Source: Streptomyces caelestis
GTDB lineage: Bacteria; Actinomycetota; Actinomycetes; Streptomycetales; Streptomycetaceae
Assembly (NCBI RefSeq): GCF_014205255.1
Contig: NZ_JACHNE010000001.1
Span: 7,936,001 to 8,000,000, forward strand
DNA length: 64,000 nucleotides
Direction: 5' to 3'
Part shown: positions 1 to 8,401 of the stretch, one piece after another
Layout of the letters: each line of letters opens with the position of its first letter
How positions within the stretch are numbered: position 1 is the first letter of the stretch
Notes under the pieces: model-generated
What the model was told of the DNA's origin: nothing
The model's input: the letters and a program-made list of their open reading frames with translations, nothing else
The model's database searches: none
Program-made: the position numbers and the translations under genes

Positions 1-3000
1 ACACGTCGAGCACCTCGGGGACGGCCCGGCCCAGCTTCAGGCCGGCCTCCGCGATCCAGATGCCCTGGAGGTGGGAGAGGACCAGGTCCTCGTTGGCGAG
101 GTCCAGCCGCGGCGGGGCGACGGCGCCCGCGACCATGCGCTCCGAGCGGCGGAAGTAGTACTGGTCGTGGCTGTTGCCCGTCGCGCAGTACGTGGTGACG
201 AGGGCGGGCTGTCCGCTGCGGCCCGCGCGGCCCGAGCGCTGTGCGTAGTTCGCGGGTGTGGGCGGCACGTTACGCATCATCACCGCGTTGAGCTGCGAGA
301 TGTCGACGCCCAGCTCCATCGTCGGGGAGCAGTACAGCAGCTTCAGCTCCGCCTTGCGGAACGCCTCCTCGCGCTGCTCCCGCTCCTCCGGCGACACCTG
401 CGCGGTGTGCTCGCGTGCGAACAGGCCGGACAGGGCGCCCGCCGCGTCCTTGTACAGATCGCGGAAGAAGGTGTTGACGCGCGGGCCGTCGCCGCTCTGG
501 TAGGTGCGGGTCAGCGGGTCGTGCGTGCCGCGCTCGCCCCTGCCCGCACGCCAGACGAGGGATTGGGCGGCCACCCGGTAGCCCGTGGCGGCCGGGGCGG
601 AGGACCTGCGGTAGCGGCCCGAGCGCTGCGGCGCCTCCGTGACCTCCTTGACCAGGCCCGCCTTGGCCAGGACCTTCAGCAACTCCTCGATGACCAGCTG
701 GAGATCGGCGGGGTCCAGCTTCTTGAACGAGGTGTCCGCACGCCGCAGATACTTGCCGAACTTGCCGCGCGCCGACAGGAACAGGGCCGAGCGGTCCATG
801 CCTGGACGGGAGGGGTGCGGATAGGCCGTGCCGACCTTCGGCCTGTCCGCGGCGGACAGCACCCACGGGTCGATCAGCCGCTCCTCACTCGCCCGCTGGA
901 GCGAGTCGAAGTCGTCACGGAAGTAGGACACGTCGATGGCGAGGGAGCGGCGCATCTCGTTGAGCAGCGCCTTCATGACCTCGGCCCGCAGCGCCGGGTC
1001 GGCGTCGCGCAGCGCGTCGTGCGTGCCCACCCACCGGTCCTGCTTGGCCGCCACCCAGTCCAGGTCCTCGTAGCCGATCTCCAGCAGGCCGGTCTGCTCC
1101 AGGTTCGGCATGGTGATGCGCCAGCCGCGCTCCAGATCCAGATACAGCCGGAACGCGATCACGTCACGGAGGGTCTTGGCGGCGTTGCGGGCGAGGGAGG
1201 GCGGCAGCTCGCTCTCGCCGGTGTAGTCGGCCGGCTCGATGGCGAGCGCGTTGGTCACCGCCGAAGCCAGTTCCTCGTGGTGGACACCGTCCTCGCCCGC
1301 GTCAAGAGCCGCCCGGTACAGGGCGCCGCGCAACTGCGTGATCTGCACGAAGTCGTTGAAGTGCCCCGCCTGGAGGGACGCGTCCTGCCGGTTGTCGACG
1401 AAGGTGAGGAGCTTGCGCGCCTCCTTGTCCAGGGTTTCCTCCGGCACCGACTTCAGCGAGCGCACCACCGAGGCGGAGATCAGCGAGGTCGCGGAGGACC
1501 GGCCCTCCTGGTCGAGCGTCGCCAGCTTCGCGAAGTCCCGGCCGCGCGTCTGCTCGTACGCGACGCCGCAGTGCAGACAGAAGAGGAAGGGGGAGGGGAC
1601 GAACGCGGCCTGGAGTTCGCCGCTCCCCTCACGACCACGCGGATCGACGGTGACGGCACGCGGCACCCGGTCGCGGTAGGCCTTCTTGACGACCTCCTGA
1701 CCCTTGTCATCCAGCTCCAGCCAGGACTCGGGCAGCCGGCGGTCGTCCACGGCGTACTGGACGTTGGAGGGCCAGGCCCGCTCGTGGTCGACGTACAGAT
1801 AACCGTCGCCCTGCCGGCCGCCCGTCGCGGAGGTGTCCCGGCGCGCCTCGTACCGGACCTCGCCGTCATGCTCGATGCGCCACACCGTCAGGTACTCCTG
1901 GCCGCACTCCCGGCAGAACGCCAGCGGCATCAGCAACTTGCCGTCGCTGCCCGGCTGTTCGAGCTGGTACGAGCGGGTGAGGTGGCGGGAGAGCTTGTCC
2001 TCCAGGGTGACGTACACGGTGTCGCCCTTGGAGAGGAACTGGTGCAGCCGGAACGCGAACAGCGGCCGCTCCGTCACCGGGTGGCGGGCCTGCGAGCCTG
2101 CCTCCAGGGTGGCGCGGATCGCGGCGACGCACTGGCCCTCGGCGACCCCGGTCCGCTCGTGCAGCTCCCTTGCCGCGACCTCGATCTTCGTGGGCCGCTG
2201 CCGGACCAGCCGCCCGGTTGCTTCGTCCGTGGCCAGTCCGAAACGGGTCTCGATCCAGCGGGCCAGCGGATCGCGCACGAGATCGTCGTACGCGCGGGGC
2301 GCGGCGGGGGAGGTGAGGCGCTCGGCGGGAACAGCCTCGGGTGTGTCGCCGGTCGCGCGCACCAGGGTCTCGCCGATGACGTGCTCCGGACGCACCGGCG
2401 TACCGAAAAGGGTGCTCGCCACCCCGGCGACGACCTTCTTCTGGTCGTCGAGGGTGCCCTCCGTCGACATCGTGGCCGACGTGCCGATGCACTGCAGGTC
2501 CTGCGCCTGGCACGCCTCGCGGACGCGGCGGATCAGCAGGGCGACGTCGGCGCCCTGCCGGCCGCGGTAGGTGTGCAGCTCGTCGAAGACCAGGAACTCC
2601 AGGCCCCGCGCCATCTTGATGAGACTCGCCCGGTCGGCGGGGCGGGTCAGCATCAGTTCCAGCATCACGTAGTTGGTGAGCAGGATGTCCGGCGGGTTGT
2701 CGCGGATCTCCTTGCGCTTCTCGTCGTCCTCCTGGCCCGTGTACCGGGCGAAGGTGACCGGCTCGCGGCCCGCGCCGTATCCGTCGCGCAGGTACTTCTC
2801 CAGCTCCTTGAGCTGGCTGTTGGCGAGCGCGTTCATCGGGTAGACGATGATCGCCCGGACCCTCTTGGGGGCGTTCGGTCCCTCGGCGTCCCGCTGGTGG
2901 AGCACCTTGTTCACGATCGGCACGATGTACGCGAGCGACTTGCCGGACCCGGTGCCCGTCGTCAGGACGTACGACGCGCCGGACGCGGCGGCGTCGATCG

Positions 3001-4315
3001 CCTCGCGCTGGTGCTGGTGAAGCGTCAGCGGACGGCCGTCGGGGACCGTTCCGCCCTCGGTCTTCCTCGCCTGGAAGATCCGGGCGCACTCCTCGTGCAG
3101 CACCTTCTGCCCGGCGAGCTCCACCACCGTGCCGCCGCTCTGGAAGAACGGGTTCAGCGACAGCCACGGGTCGGGCCACTGCGACTTGCTGTTGAGGTCG
3201 TCCTCGACGAACGCCGCGATGCGGTCGTCGCGGATGACGGTGCCGCCCTCGGTGAAGGAGCGGTAGTCGCGGATGAGCGTGCGGTGGACACCGAAGACGT
3301 CCATGCCCGCACCGGAGGCGGTGACCGGCGCCGGCTCCGGCTTCGGGGGACCGGCCTGCCGGGCGGGTACCTCGGCGGCGGACGTACGCAGCGGGCGGGT
3401 CGGGTCCAGGGCGCCCCAGTGCGGCAGCCGCGACGTGTCGCCGTCCTGTCCGGCCAGCGGAAGCAACGCGTCGCGTACGGCCACGGCGTCCGCGGGACGT
3501 GCCGCAGGGTCCTTGGCCAGCAGCCGGTCCACGAGGCGGGCGAGCTCCGCGGGGATCTCGCTGCGGATGAGCGTGATGGGCGTCGGCGCCTCGCGTGTGT
3601 GCTTCGTGGCCAGCTCGAAGGGCGACTCGCTGGTGAACGGGGGTACGCCCACGAGCATCTCGTAGAGCACACAACCCAGTGCGTACAGATCGGCCGCCTG
3701 CGTGACCTGCTTGGCCTCGAACTGCTCGGGAGCCATGTAGCGGGCGGTGCCCACGCTCACGCCCGTGCTGGTCAGCCGGGCTTCGTCCGGGTCGTCGACG
3801 ATCCGGCCCATGCCGAAGTCGAGGACCTTGACGGTGCCGCCCTGCGTCAGCATGACGTTGGCGGGCTTGAGGTCGCGGTGGACGATCTCGGCCGCGTGCG
3901 CGGCGGCGAGGCCCGAAGCGATCTGGGCGCCGATGGCGGCGGCCCAGGATACGGGCAGTTGCCGCTCCTCCGCGATGAGGTCACGGAGGGTCTCGCCGCT
4001 CAGGAACTCCATCGCGAGGTAGGGAAGGCCGTCCTGGTCGTCGGCCACCCCACCGGCGACGATGCGCGTGAGGTTGACGTCGTCGAGGCGACGCATGATG
4101 CGCACCTCGCGGGCGAAACGTTCGGTGGCCTTGAGGTCCGAACTGGTGTCGATCCGGGTGCCCGTGCGGCGGCGCAGGATGGTCTTGACGGCGACCGTGC
4201 GGTCAGAAGTGCCTTCGGCGGCCTGGAGATCCTCGGCCCGGTGGACCTCTCCCATGTTGCCCTTGCCGATGACATGCCCGATGCGGAACCTGCCGTCCAG
4301 CAGCTCCTGGCTCAC
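1..4315 (-). CDS. Ser/Thr protein kinase fused to a large DEXH helicase (partial; C-terminus beyond the window)
   Basis: At least 1,438 residues are visible. Residues 1 to about 280 are a Hanks-type kinase: glycine loop GKGNMGEV at 17-24, VAVK lysine at 44, HRDLKPAN near 145, then DFG, so it looks catalytically intact. After a linker comes an SF2 helicase with Walker A TGTGSGKS near 455, DELH near 578, a SAT motif, two Cys-pair ribbons (CRECG, CLHCG) and motif VI QRSGRAGR near 1363. The helicase half resembles the DUF1998-type DEXH helicases of phage defence (DruE-like); that is family resemblance judged by eye. The GTG start at 4315 has GAGGGGAG upstream and leads straight into the kinase fold. 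The gene is divergent from the sigma/drmA-like/drmB-like operon. PglW of BREX type 2 also joins a kinase to a defence system, but this fusion differs. A role in sensing or gating defence is inference. Confidence 0.85.
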   Translation of the reverse strand, partial: MSQELLDGRFRIGHVIGKGNMGEVHRAEDLQAAEGTSDRTVAVKTILRRRTGTRIDTSSDLKATERFAREVRIMRRLDDVNLTRIVAGGVADDQDGLPYLAMEFLSGETLRDLIAEERQLPVSWAAAIGAQIASGLAAAHAAEIVHRDLKPANVMLTQGGTVKVLDFGMGRIVDDPDEARLTSTGVSVGTARYMAPEQFEAKQVTQAADLYALGCVLYEMLVGVPPFTSESPFELATKHTREAPTPITLIRSEIPAELARLVDRLLAKDPAARPADAVAVRDALLPLAGQDGDTSRLPHWGALDPTRPLRTSAAEVPARQAGPPKPEPAPVTASGAGMDVFGVHRTLIRDYRSFTEGGTVIRDDRIAAFVEDDLNSKSQWPDPWLSLNPFFQSGGTVVELAGQKVLHEECARIFQARKTEGGTVPDGRPLTLHQHQREAIDAAASGASYVLTTGTGSGKSLAYIVPIVNKVLHQRDAEGPNAPKRVRAIIVYPMNALANSQLKELEKYLRDGYGAGREPVTFARYTGQEDDEKRKEIRDNPPDILLTNYVMLELMLTRPADRASLIKMARGLEFLVFDELHTYRGRQGADVALLIRRVREACQAQDLQCIGTSATMSTEGTLDDQKKVVAGVASTLFGTPVRPEHVIGETLVRATGDTPEAVPAERLTSPAAPRAYDDLVRDPLARWIETRFGLATDEATGRLVRQRPTKIEVAARELHERTGVAEGQCVAAIRATLEAGSQARHPVTERPLFAFRLHQFLSKGDTVYVTLEDKLSRHLTRSYQLEQPGSDGKLLMPLAFCRECGQEYLTVWRIEHDGEVRYEARRDTSATGGRQGDGYLYVDHERAWPSNVQYAVDDRRLPESWLELDDKGQEVVKKAYRDRVPRAVTVDPRGREGSGELQAAFVPSPFLFCLHCGVAYEQTRGRDFAKLATLDQEGRSSATSLISASVVRSLKSVPEETLDKEARKLLTFVDNRQDASLQAGHFNDFVQITQLRGALYRAALDAGEDGVHHEELASAVTNALAIEPADYTGESELPPSLARNAAKTLRDVIAFRLYLDLERGWRITMPNLEQTGLLEIGYEDLDWVAAKQDRWVGTHDALRDADPALRAEVMKALLNEMRRSLAIDVSYFRDDFDSLQRASEERLIDPWVLSAADRPKVGTAYPHPSRPGMDRSALFLSARGKFGKYLRRADTSFKKLDPADLQLVIEELLKVLAKAGLVKEVTEAPQRSGRYRRSSAPAATGYRVAAQSLVWRAGRGERGTHDPLTRTYQSGDGPRVNTFFRDLYKDAAGALSGLFAREHTAQVSPEEREQREEAFRKAELKLLYCSPTMELGVDISQLNAVMMRNVPPTPANYAQRSGRAGRSGQPALVTTYCATGNSHDQYYFRRSERMVAGAVAPPRLDLANEDLVLSHLQGIWIAEAGLKLGRAVPEVLDV

Positions 4316-4483
4316 TGCCGCTCCCCTCGTTCTCTGCCGCCCCGTTCCCGCCCTCGCGCGTGAGGGTAAGGAAGCGGAACGTGCCCCCTGCACGCGTTGC
4401 CGCTCCGCTCATCGTGACAGAGCGGAGGTGCGGTGTCCGCAACCGTACACGAAACTCACTGCACCCAACAGCTCGTCAGTCCG

Positions 4484-4512
4484 TTGACATTGTCAACGCG
4501 CCGCCATACGCT
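4484..4512 (+). promoter_or_regulatory. Sigma-HrdB-type promoter of the sigma/drm-like operon, with a palindrome on the -35 box
   Basis: A perfect -35 TTGACA (4484-4489), a 17-base spacer and a -10 TACGCT (4507-4512). The -35 is the left arm of a 13-bp palindrome, TTGACA-T-TGTCAA (4484-4496), a good candidate operator. Transcription would begin near 4518, where a GTG lies, so a leaderless reading of the sigma gene is possible besides the Shine-Dalgarno-led start at 4545. Confidence 0.6.
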
Positions 4513-4544
4513 CTGTCGTGTCATCGGCTAGGGGGGTGGGCGGT

Positions 4545-7500
4545 GTGAAGCATCAATCCGTCGCAGGGGCGGCAGGCGGTGCGTCCGGGTGGGACCCGAC
4601 CCGCGCCGCGGGGGAGGCGCAGGGTGCTCGGTCGGGTCGCGCACCCGGAATGAAGGCCGCTCTGACGGAATTGCTGGCCCGCCTGCGTCATGCGGCGGTC
4701 GGCGGCGCCGTGCCGGAATCCGTGTTCCTGGAGCAAGCCGGCGCCCTGGGGCTCGGTGATGCCGAGCGGGAACGGCTTCGCGAGGAACTGGCAGGGCTGG
4801 GGCTGCCCGTCCTGGGGGCGGTAGTGCATGCAGACGGTGACGGTCCGAATGCGGAAAAGGTTGCACGAATCCGTGAAGAAAATGTGTCCAGCTCTACTTC
4901 TGTCGTCGGTGACGTCGTTCGGGCGCTACTGAGCCGGTACGCCGACCCTGAGGGCTACGTGACTGCCCGCGCACTGGATGGCGTCGTCCGTCTGGCCGGC
5001 CTCGGTGCGCCAGAGGCAGCGGCCCTGCGGGCCGGGGCGCGTGTGCGCAGCGACGCCGTTGCCACGGCGGTGACGAGCGCGGAGACCGCGGTCAAGCTCA
5101 CCGACGTCGAGGAACGCGCACCGGAGGGTGGTGCGGAGGACGAGCCAGTCCCGTTGCCGGACACGGAGACCGCAAGGGCCATCGGGGATCTCACGGCCGC
5201 TGCTGCCGCTGCGCTGGCCGTCCTGGAGAACGACCGCTTCCGCAGGCGGCCGGAGACGCGTCTGCTGAGTGCCGAAGCGGAAGTCGGACTCGCCGTGCTG
5301 CTGCGTGGCGGACCGGACCGCATGACGGAGGAACCCGATGACGACACGCTGAGCGGCCTGCCCCCCGACGACCTTCGGATCCGGGCCCGGGACTGTCTCG
5401 TCCTGCACAACCAGCGACTCGTGCACAAGATGGTGCCCCGGTATCTGGAGCAGGGGCTGGACTACGAGGATCTGTTCCAGCACGGCGTGCTGGGGCTGAT
5501 CCGGGCGGCGCGGAAGTTCGACCCGGCCAAGGGCTTCAAGTTCTCGACGTATGCGACCTGGTGGATCCGCCAGTCGATCAGCCGGGCCATCGCGGACGAG
5601 GGCGCCGTCATTCGCATCCCGGTCCATATGCACGAACAGATGCGCAAGGTGGCGCTGGCGGAACGCACCCTCGCGGTACAGGGGCGGCCCGCCGGAATCG
5701 CTGACGTGGCCGTGCACTGCGACATGACCCTGCAGAAGGTCGAGGAGATCCGGAGGCTGAGCCGGCGCACCGACTCCCTCGACCGCGTCATCGGAGACGG
5801 GGTCACCCTGGGCGACTTCATCGGATGGACGAATCCACTGCCGCCGGTGGAGAAGGTCGTGCTCGACGCCATGCTGCTGGAACAGATCATGAGTGTGGTC
5901 GACACGCTCCCCGAACGCGAGGCCCATATCCTCATCCGGCGCCTGGGTCTGGACGGGGGCGAGCCGTCGACCCTGGACGAGCTGGGCAAGCAGATCGGAC
6001 GGACCCGCGAGCGCGTCAGGCAGATCGAGTCCAAGGCCAAGAAGAAGTTCCAGTATCGGCTGGTGGCGGCCGGACTCACCGCCGCATACCAGTACGACGG
6101 GGGCTATGCAGAGGAACCCGACAGGGCCGACAAGCCGGCCGGTGAGCGGCGAACCGGCAACGGTGCGCGGGCCAGGACGGAGAGTGCCGGGGCACAGCGG
6201 GTGCCCGACACGCTGTCCGACTCCGCAGCGAAGCAGGCTCCGCCCGAAGGAACGGAGCCGTCCGCCGAAGCGGGGGAGACGCTGGACGGCGAATGCCCCG
6301 GAGCGCGAACGACTGCCGCCCCTGGCGCTCATACCGAACCGGGCGAGGCGTCGACGGACTCTGCGACAGACGCGCCGTCGGAGGCTCAGACCGCACCTGC
6401 GGTCGAACTCGGGAAGCAGACGGACCGCCGGTCCGAGGGGCGCTGCGATGATCCCCCACCGGTGGCGGAGCCACAGCTTGGGCCAGCGGCCGCCGCACAC
6501 GATGCCGCATCGGATGTCGGTCTGGTTCCGAAGCCACGCACGGAGCCGGCACTGGAGTCTGCGCCGGAGTGTTCACGTTCGGCGCAGGCTGCCACCGAGG
6601 CGAGCGGACCGTCAGTCCCTGAGCCGGTGGTTCCCGAATCCACGCAGTACACAGCGGACTGGCAGAAGGCGCTGCGGATGCCGCCTGAGTTCGGCGGGGG
6701 AGTGGCGTGGCTCGCCGAGTACGCCCTGCTGGCGGTGGGGCATTCGCAGCTCATCGTGCTGCTCGGTAGGTCCTCGGCCGACGCCGTTGCGCGTGCCGCG
6801 CGCGACAGGGGAATGCTCGACCGGCCGGTGATATCGGCCCTGGAGGTACTGCGGCGAGTGTTCGACGCCGTGAAGGAGGCTGAGCTACGGCCGGACGACT
6901 TCTTCGAGAGACCGGCCGGGGCGCTGGTAGGCATGACTCCGCGCGCGTATCTGGCAGCCAGGCCCCTGGTACTGAGTGAGTCGCGCCTCGCACTGCGTGA
7001 CTCCTTGCGGGAGTTCGTTGCCGAGGTCCCGCTGCGTGCCGGCCAGGGAGAAGCACCCGAGGACAGTTCGCCCGGCAGCTTCGTGGCAGGGCCCCGTTCG
7101 GAGCGGGGGCTAGTGCCCGAGGACGGCGCGCAGGTGCGCGCAGCCGGAGTGCCGGACGGCACATCGGCCTCACTCGACGGCCCCCGGGCGGACCTGGACG
7201 GCCCTTCGGTGGATTCGCCGGACGAGGTCCGGGCTGGGGCGGTTCGCGCGGATGGGCCGCTTGAAGTCAGCCGCGACCAGGTGGACGCAGAGGCCAACGC
7301 CGTGCCAGGCAGCCAGCGGCCACAGGAAGACAGGGCTGGAATGCAGACACAGCCGCTCAGAGCTGGTGACCCGGAGGCCGACCACGGCAGTGCTGAGGCA
7401 CCGGCGGCCCAGGAGCAGCTCATGTCTCTGCTCAATGCCAGGCGCGAATCCAGGTCCTCCAGAAGGCCGGGGGAAATACCTCAAGCGAAAACCGCACACC

Positions 7501-8333
7501 CCGGCACCGGGCGGGGAGAAGCGGAACCAGATGCCGAACGGCGCCTCAACGACGTGCGCCAGGCGCACGAAGCCGAACTGACACGCGAACGGGACGAACC
7601 CCAACGTTACCTCGCAGCGGAGCGGCAGGCCGCCGACGCCCGACACATCGCCGCCCTCGCGGACACCGAGCACCAGCTCAACGTCCTGGAGGAGACGCTG
7701 CTGCGCCGAGCGGACAGGGCGCTGCTCCGCAAGGAGCAGCACCTGCGCGCACAGGCGGAGGAGCGGATCGCGCGCCTCAAGGACGGGCATCGCGAGGCGC
7801 AGCAGACCTTGATCGAGCGGGCGGAACACGCCGAGCAGAGAGAACGCGCGGTCCGGACAGCGCTGGCCGCGTCTCGCGAGCGCGGTGCCCGGGCGGAGCA
7901 GCGCGCCCATGACGCCGAGCAACTCGCCCGTGCGGCCGAACAGCGCGCGCACGAGGCGGAACACAGGGCGAGAACGGCCGAAGAGCGGGCAGCGGTACTG
8001 CACCTGCGGGCGAACGAAGCCCAGCGGCGGGCGGAGGAAACCGGCCAGCTGCTGCGGCGCTACCGCGAAGAGGGGGAGGCCCGCATCGCTGGCCTCGAGC
8101 AGCGGCTGCGGCAGGCAGAGGCCCAGATCGCCGAACGCGACAGGGCTCTCCATACCGCCCAGCAGCAGGCATCGGCCCAGGTCGCGGCGGCCGAACAGCG
8201 TGCCGCAGCGCGCATCGCCCAGACTGAGCACGACGCCTGGGCTCGCATCACCGAAGTGCAGCAACAACTTGTCGCCGAGCGCGAAGCCGCTGCGGATCGC
8301 CCCCCCCTTCGGGATCGCTGGCGCCGGTCCTGA
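4545..8333 (+). CDS. Sigma-70 family RNA polymerase sigma factor with a long C-terminal coiled coil
   Basis: 1,262 residues, far longer than a normal principal sigma factor. Region 2 is at about 291-354 (NQRLVHKM, DLFQHGVLGLIRA, FSTYATWWIRQ), followed by region 3 and a region 4 helix-turn-helix at about 475-503 (LDELGKQIGRTRERVRQIE). A low-complexity Pro/Ala/Glu-rich stretch follows, then a small globular part at about 704-834, and finally an Ala/Glu/Arg heptad-rich coiled coil from about 1000 to the end. The GTG at 4545 is chosen because AGGGGGG lies 8 bases upstream; a leaderless start at 4518 is possible. It is first in the operon with the drmA-like and drmB-like genes and divergent from the kinase-helicase. 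The sigma domains are certain; redirecting polymerase during infection, or acting as a scaffold, is inference. Confidence 0.9.
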   Translation: MKHQSVAGAAGGASGWDPTRAAGEAQGARSGRAPGMKAALTELLARLRHAAVGGAVPESVFLEQAGALGLGDAERERLREELAGLGLPVLGAVVHADGDGPNAEKVARIREENVSSSTSVVGDVVRALLSRYADPEGYVTARALDGVVRLAGLGAPEAAALRAGARVRSDAVATAVTSAETAVKLTDVEERAPEGGAEDEPVPLPDTETARAIGDLTAAAAAALAVLENDRFRRRPETRLLSAEAEVGLAVLLRGGPDRMTEEPDDDTLSGLPPDDLRIRARDCLVLHNQRLVHKMVPRYLEQGLDYEDLFQHGVLGLIRAARKFDPAKGFKFSTYATWWIRQSISRAIADEGAVIRIPVHMHEQMRKVALAERTLAVQGRPAGIADVAVHCDMTLQKVEEIRRLSRRTDSLDRVIGDGVTLGDFIGWTNPLPPVEKVVLDAMLLEQIMSVVDTLPEREAHILIRRLGLDGGEPSTLDELGKQIGRTRERVRQIESKAKKKFQYRLVAAGLTAAYQYDGGYAEEPDRADKPAGERRTGNGARARTESAGAQRVPDTLSDSAAKQAPPEGTEPSAEAGETLDGECPGARTTAAPGAHTEPGEASTDSATDAPSEAQTAPAVELGKQTDRRSEGRCDDPPPVAEPQLGPAAAAHDAASDVGLVPKPRTEPALESAPECSRSAQAATEASGPSVPEPVVPESTQYTADWQKALRMPPEFGGGVAWLAEYALLAVGHSQLIVLLGRSSADAVARAARDRGMLDRPVISALEVLRRVFDAVKEAELRPDDFFERPAGALVGMTPRAYLAARPLVLSESRLALRDSLREFVAEVPLRAGQGEAPEDSSPGSFVAGPRSERGLVPEDGAQVRAAGVPDGTSASLDGPRADLDGPSVDSPDEVRAGAVRADGPLEVSRDQVDAEANAVPGSQRPQEDRAGMQTQPLRAGDPEADHGSAEAPAAQEQLMSLLNARRESRSSRRPGEIPQAKTAHPGTGRGEAEPDAERRLNDVRQAHEAELTRERDEPQRYLAAERQAADARHIAALADTEHQLNVLEETLLRRADRALLRKEQHLRAQAEERIARLKDGHREAQQTLIERAEHAEQRERAVRTALAASRERGARAEQRAHDAEQLARAAEQRAHEAEHRARTAEERAAVLHLRANEAQRRAEETGQLLRRYREEGEARIAGLEQRLRQAEAQIAERDRALHTAQQQASAQVAAAEQRAAARIAQTEHDAWARITEVQQQLVAEREAAADRPPLRDRWRRS

Positions 8334-8401
8334 CGCCGAACTCCAAACCCCGGGCCCGTCCCGTGCCCAGCCCCACTCGTACCCGCTTCAGGAGCACCAC
8401 G

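Noticed and set aside
71..4363. Long plus-strand open frame opposite the kinase-helicase
   Set aside because: High-GC codon bias opens antisense frames; the translation is Arg/Gly/Val-rich without motifs, whereas the minus strand gives a complete kinase and helicase.
4926..6500. Minus-strand open frame opposite the sigma factor
   Set aside because: It is the mirror of well-conserved sigma regions and has no family signature.
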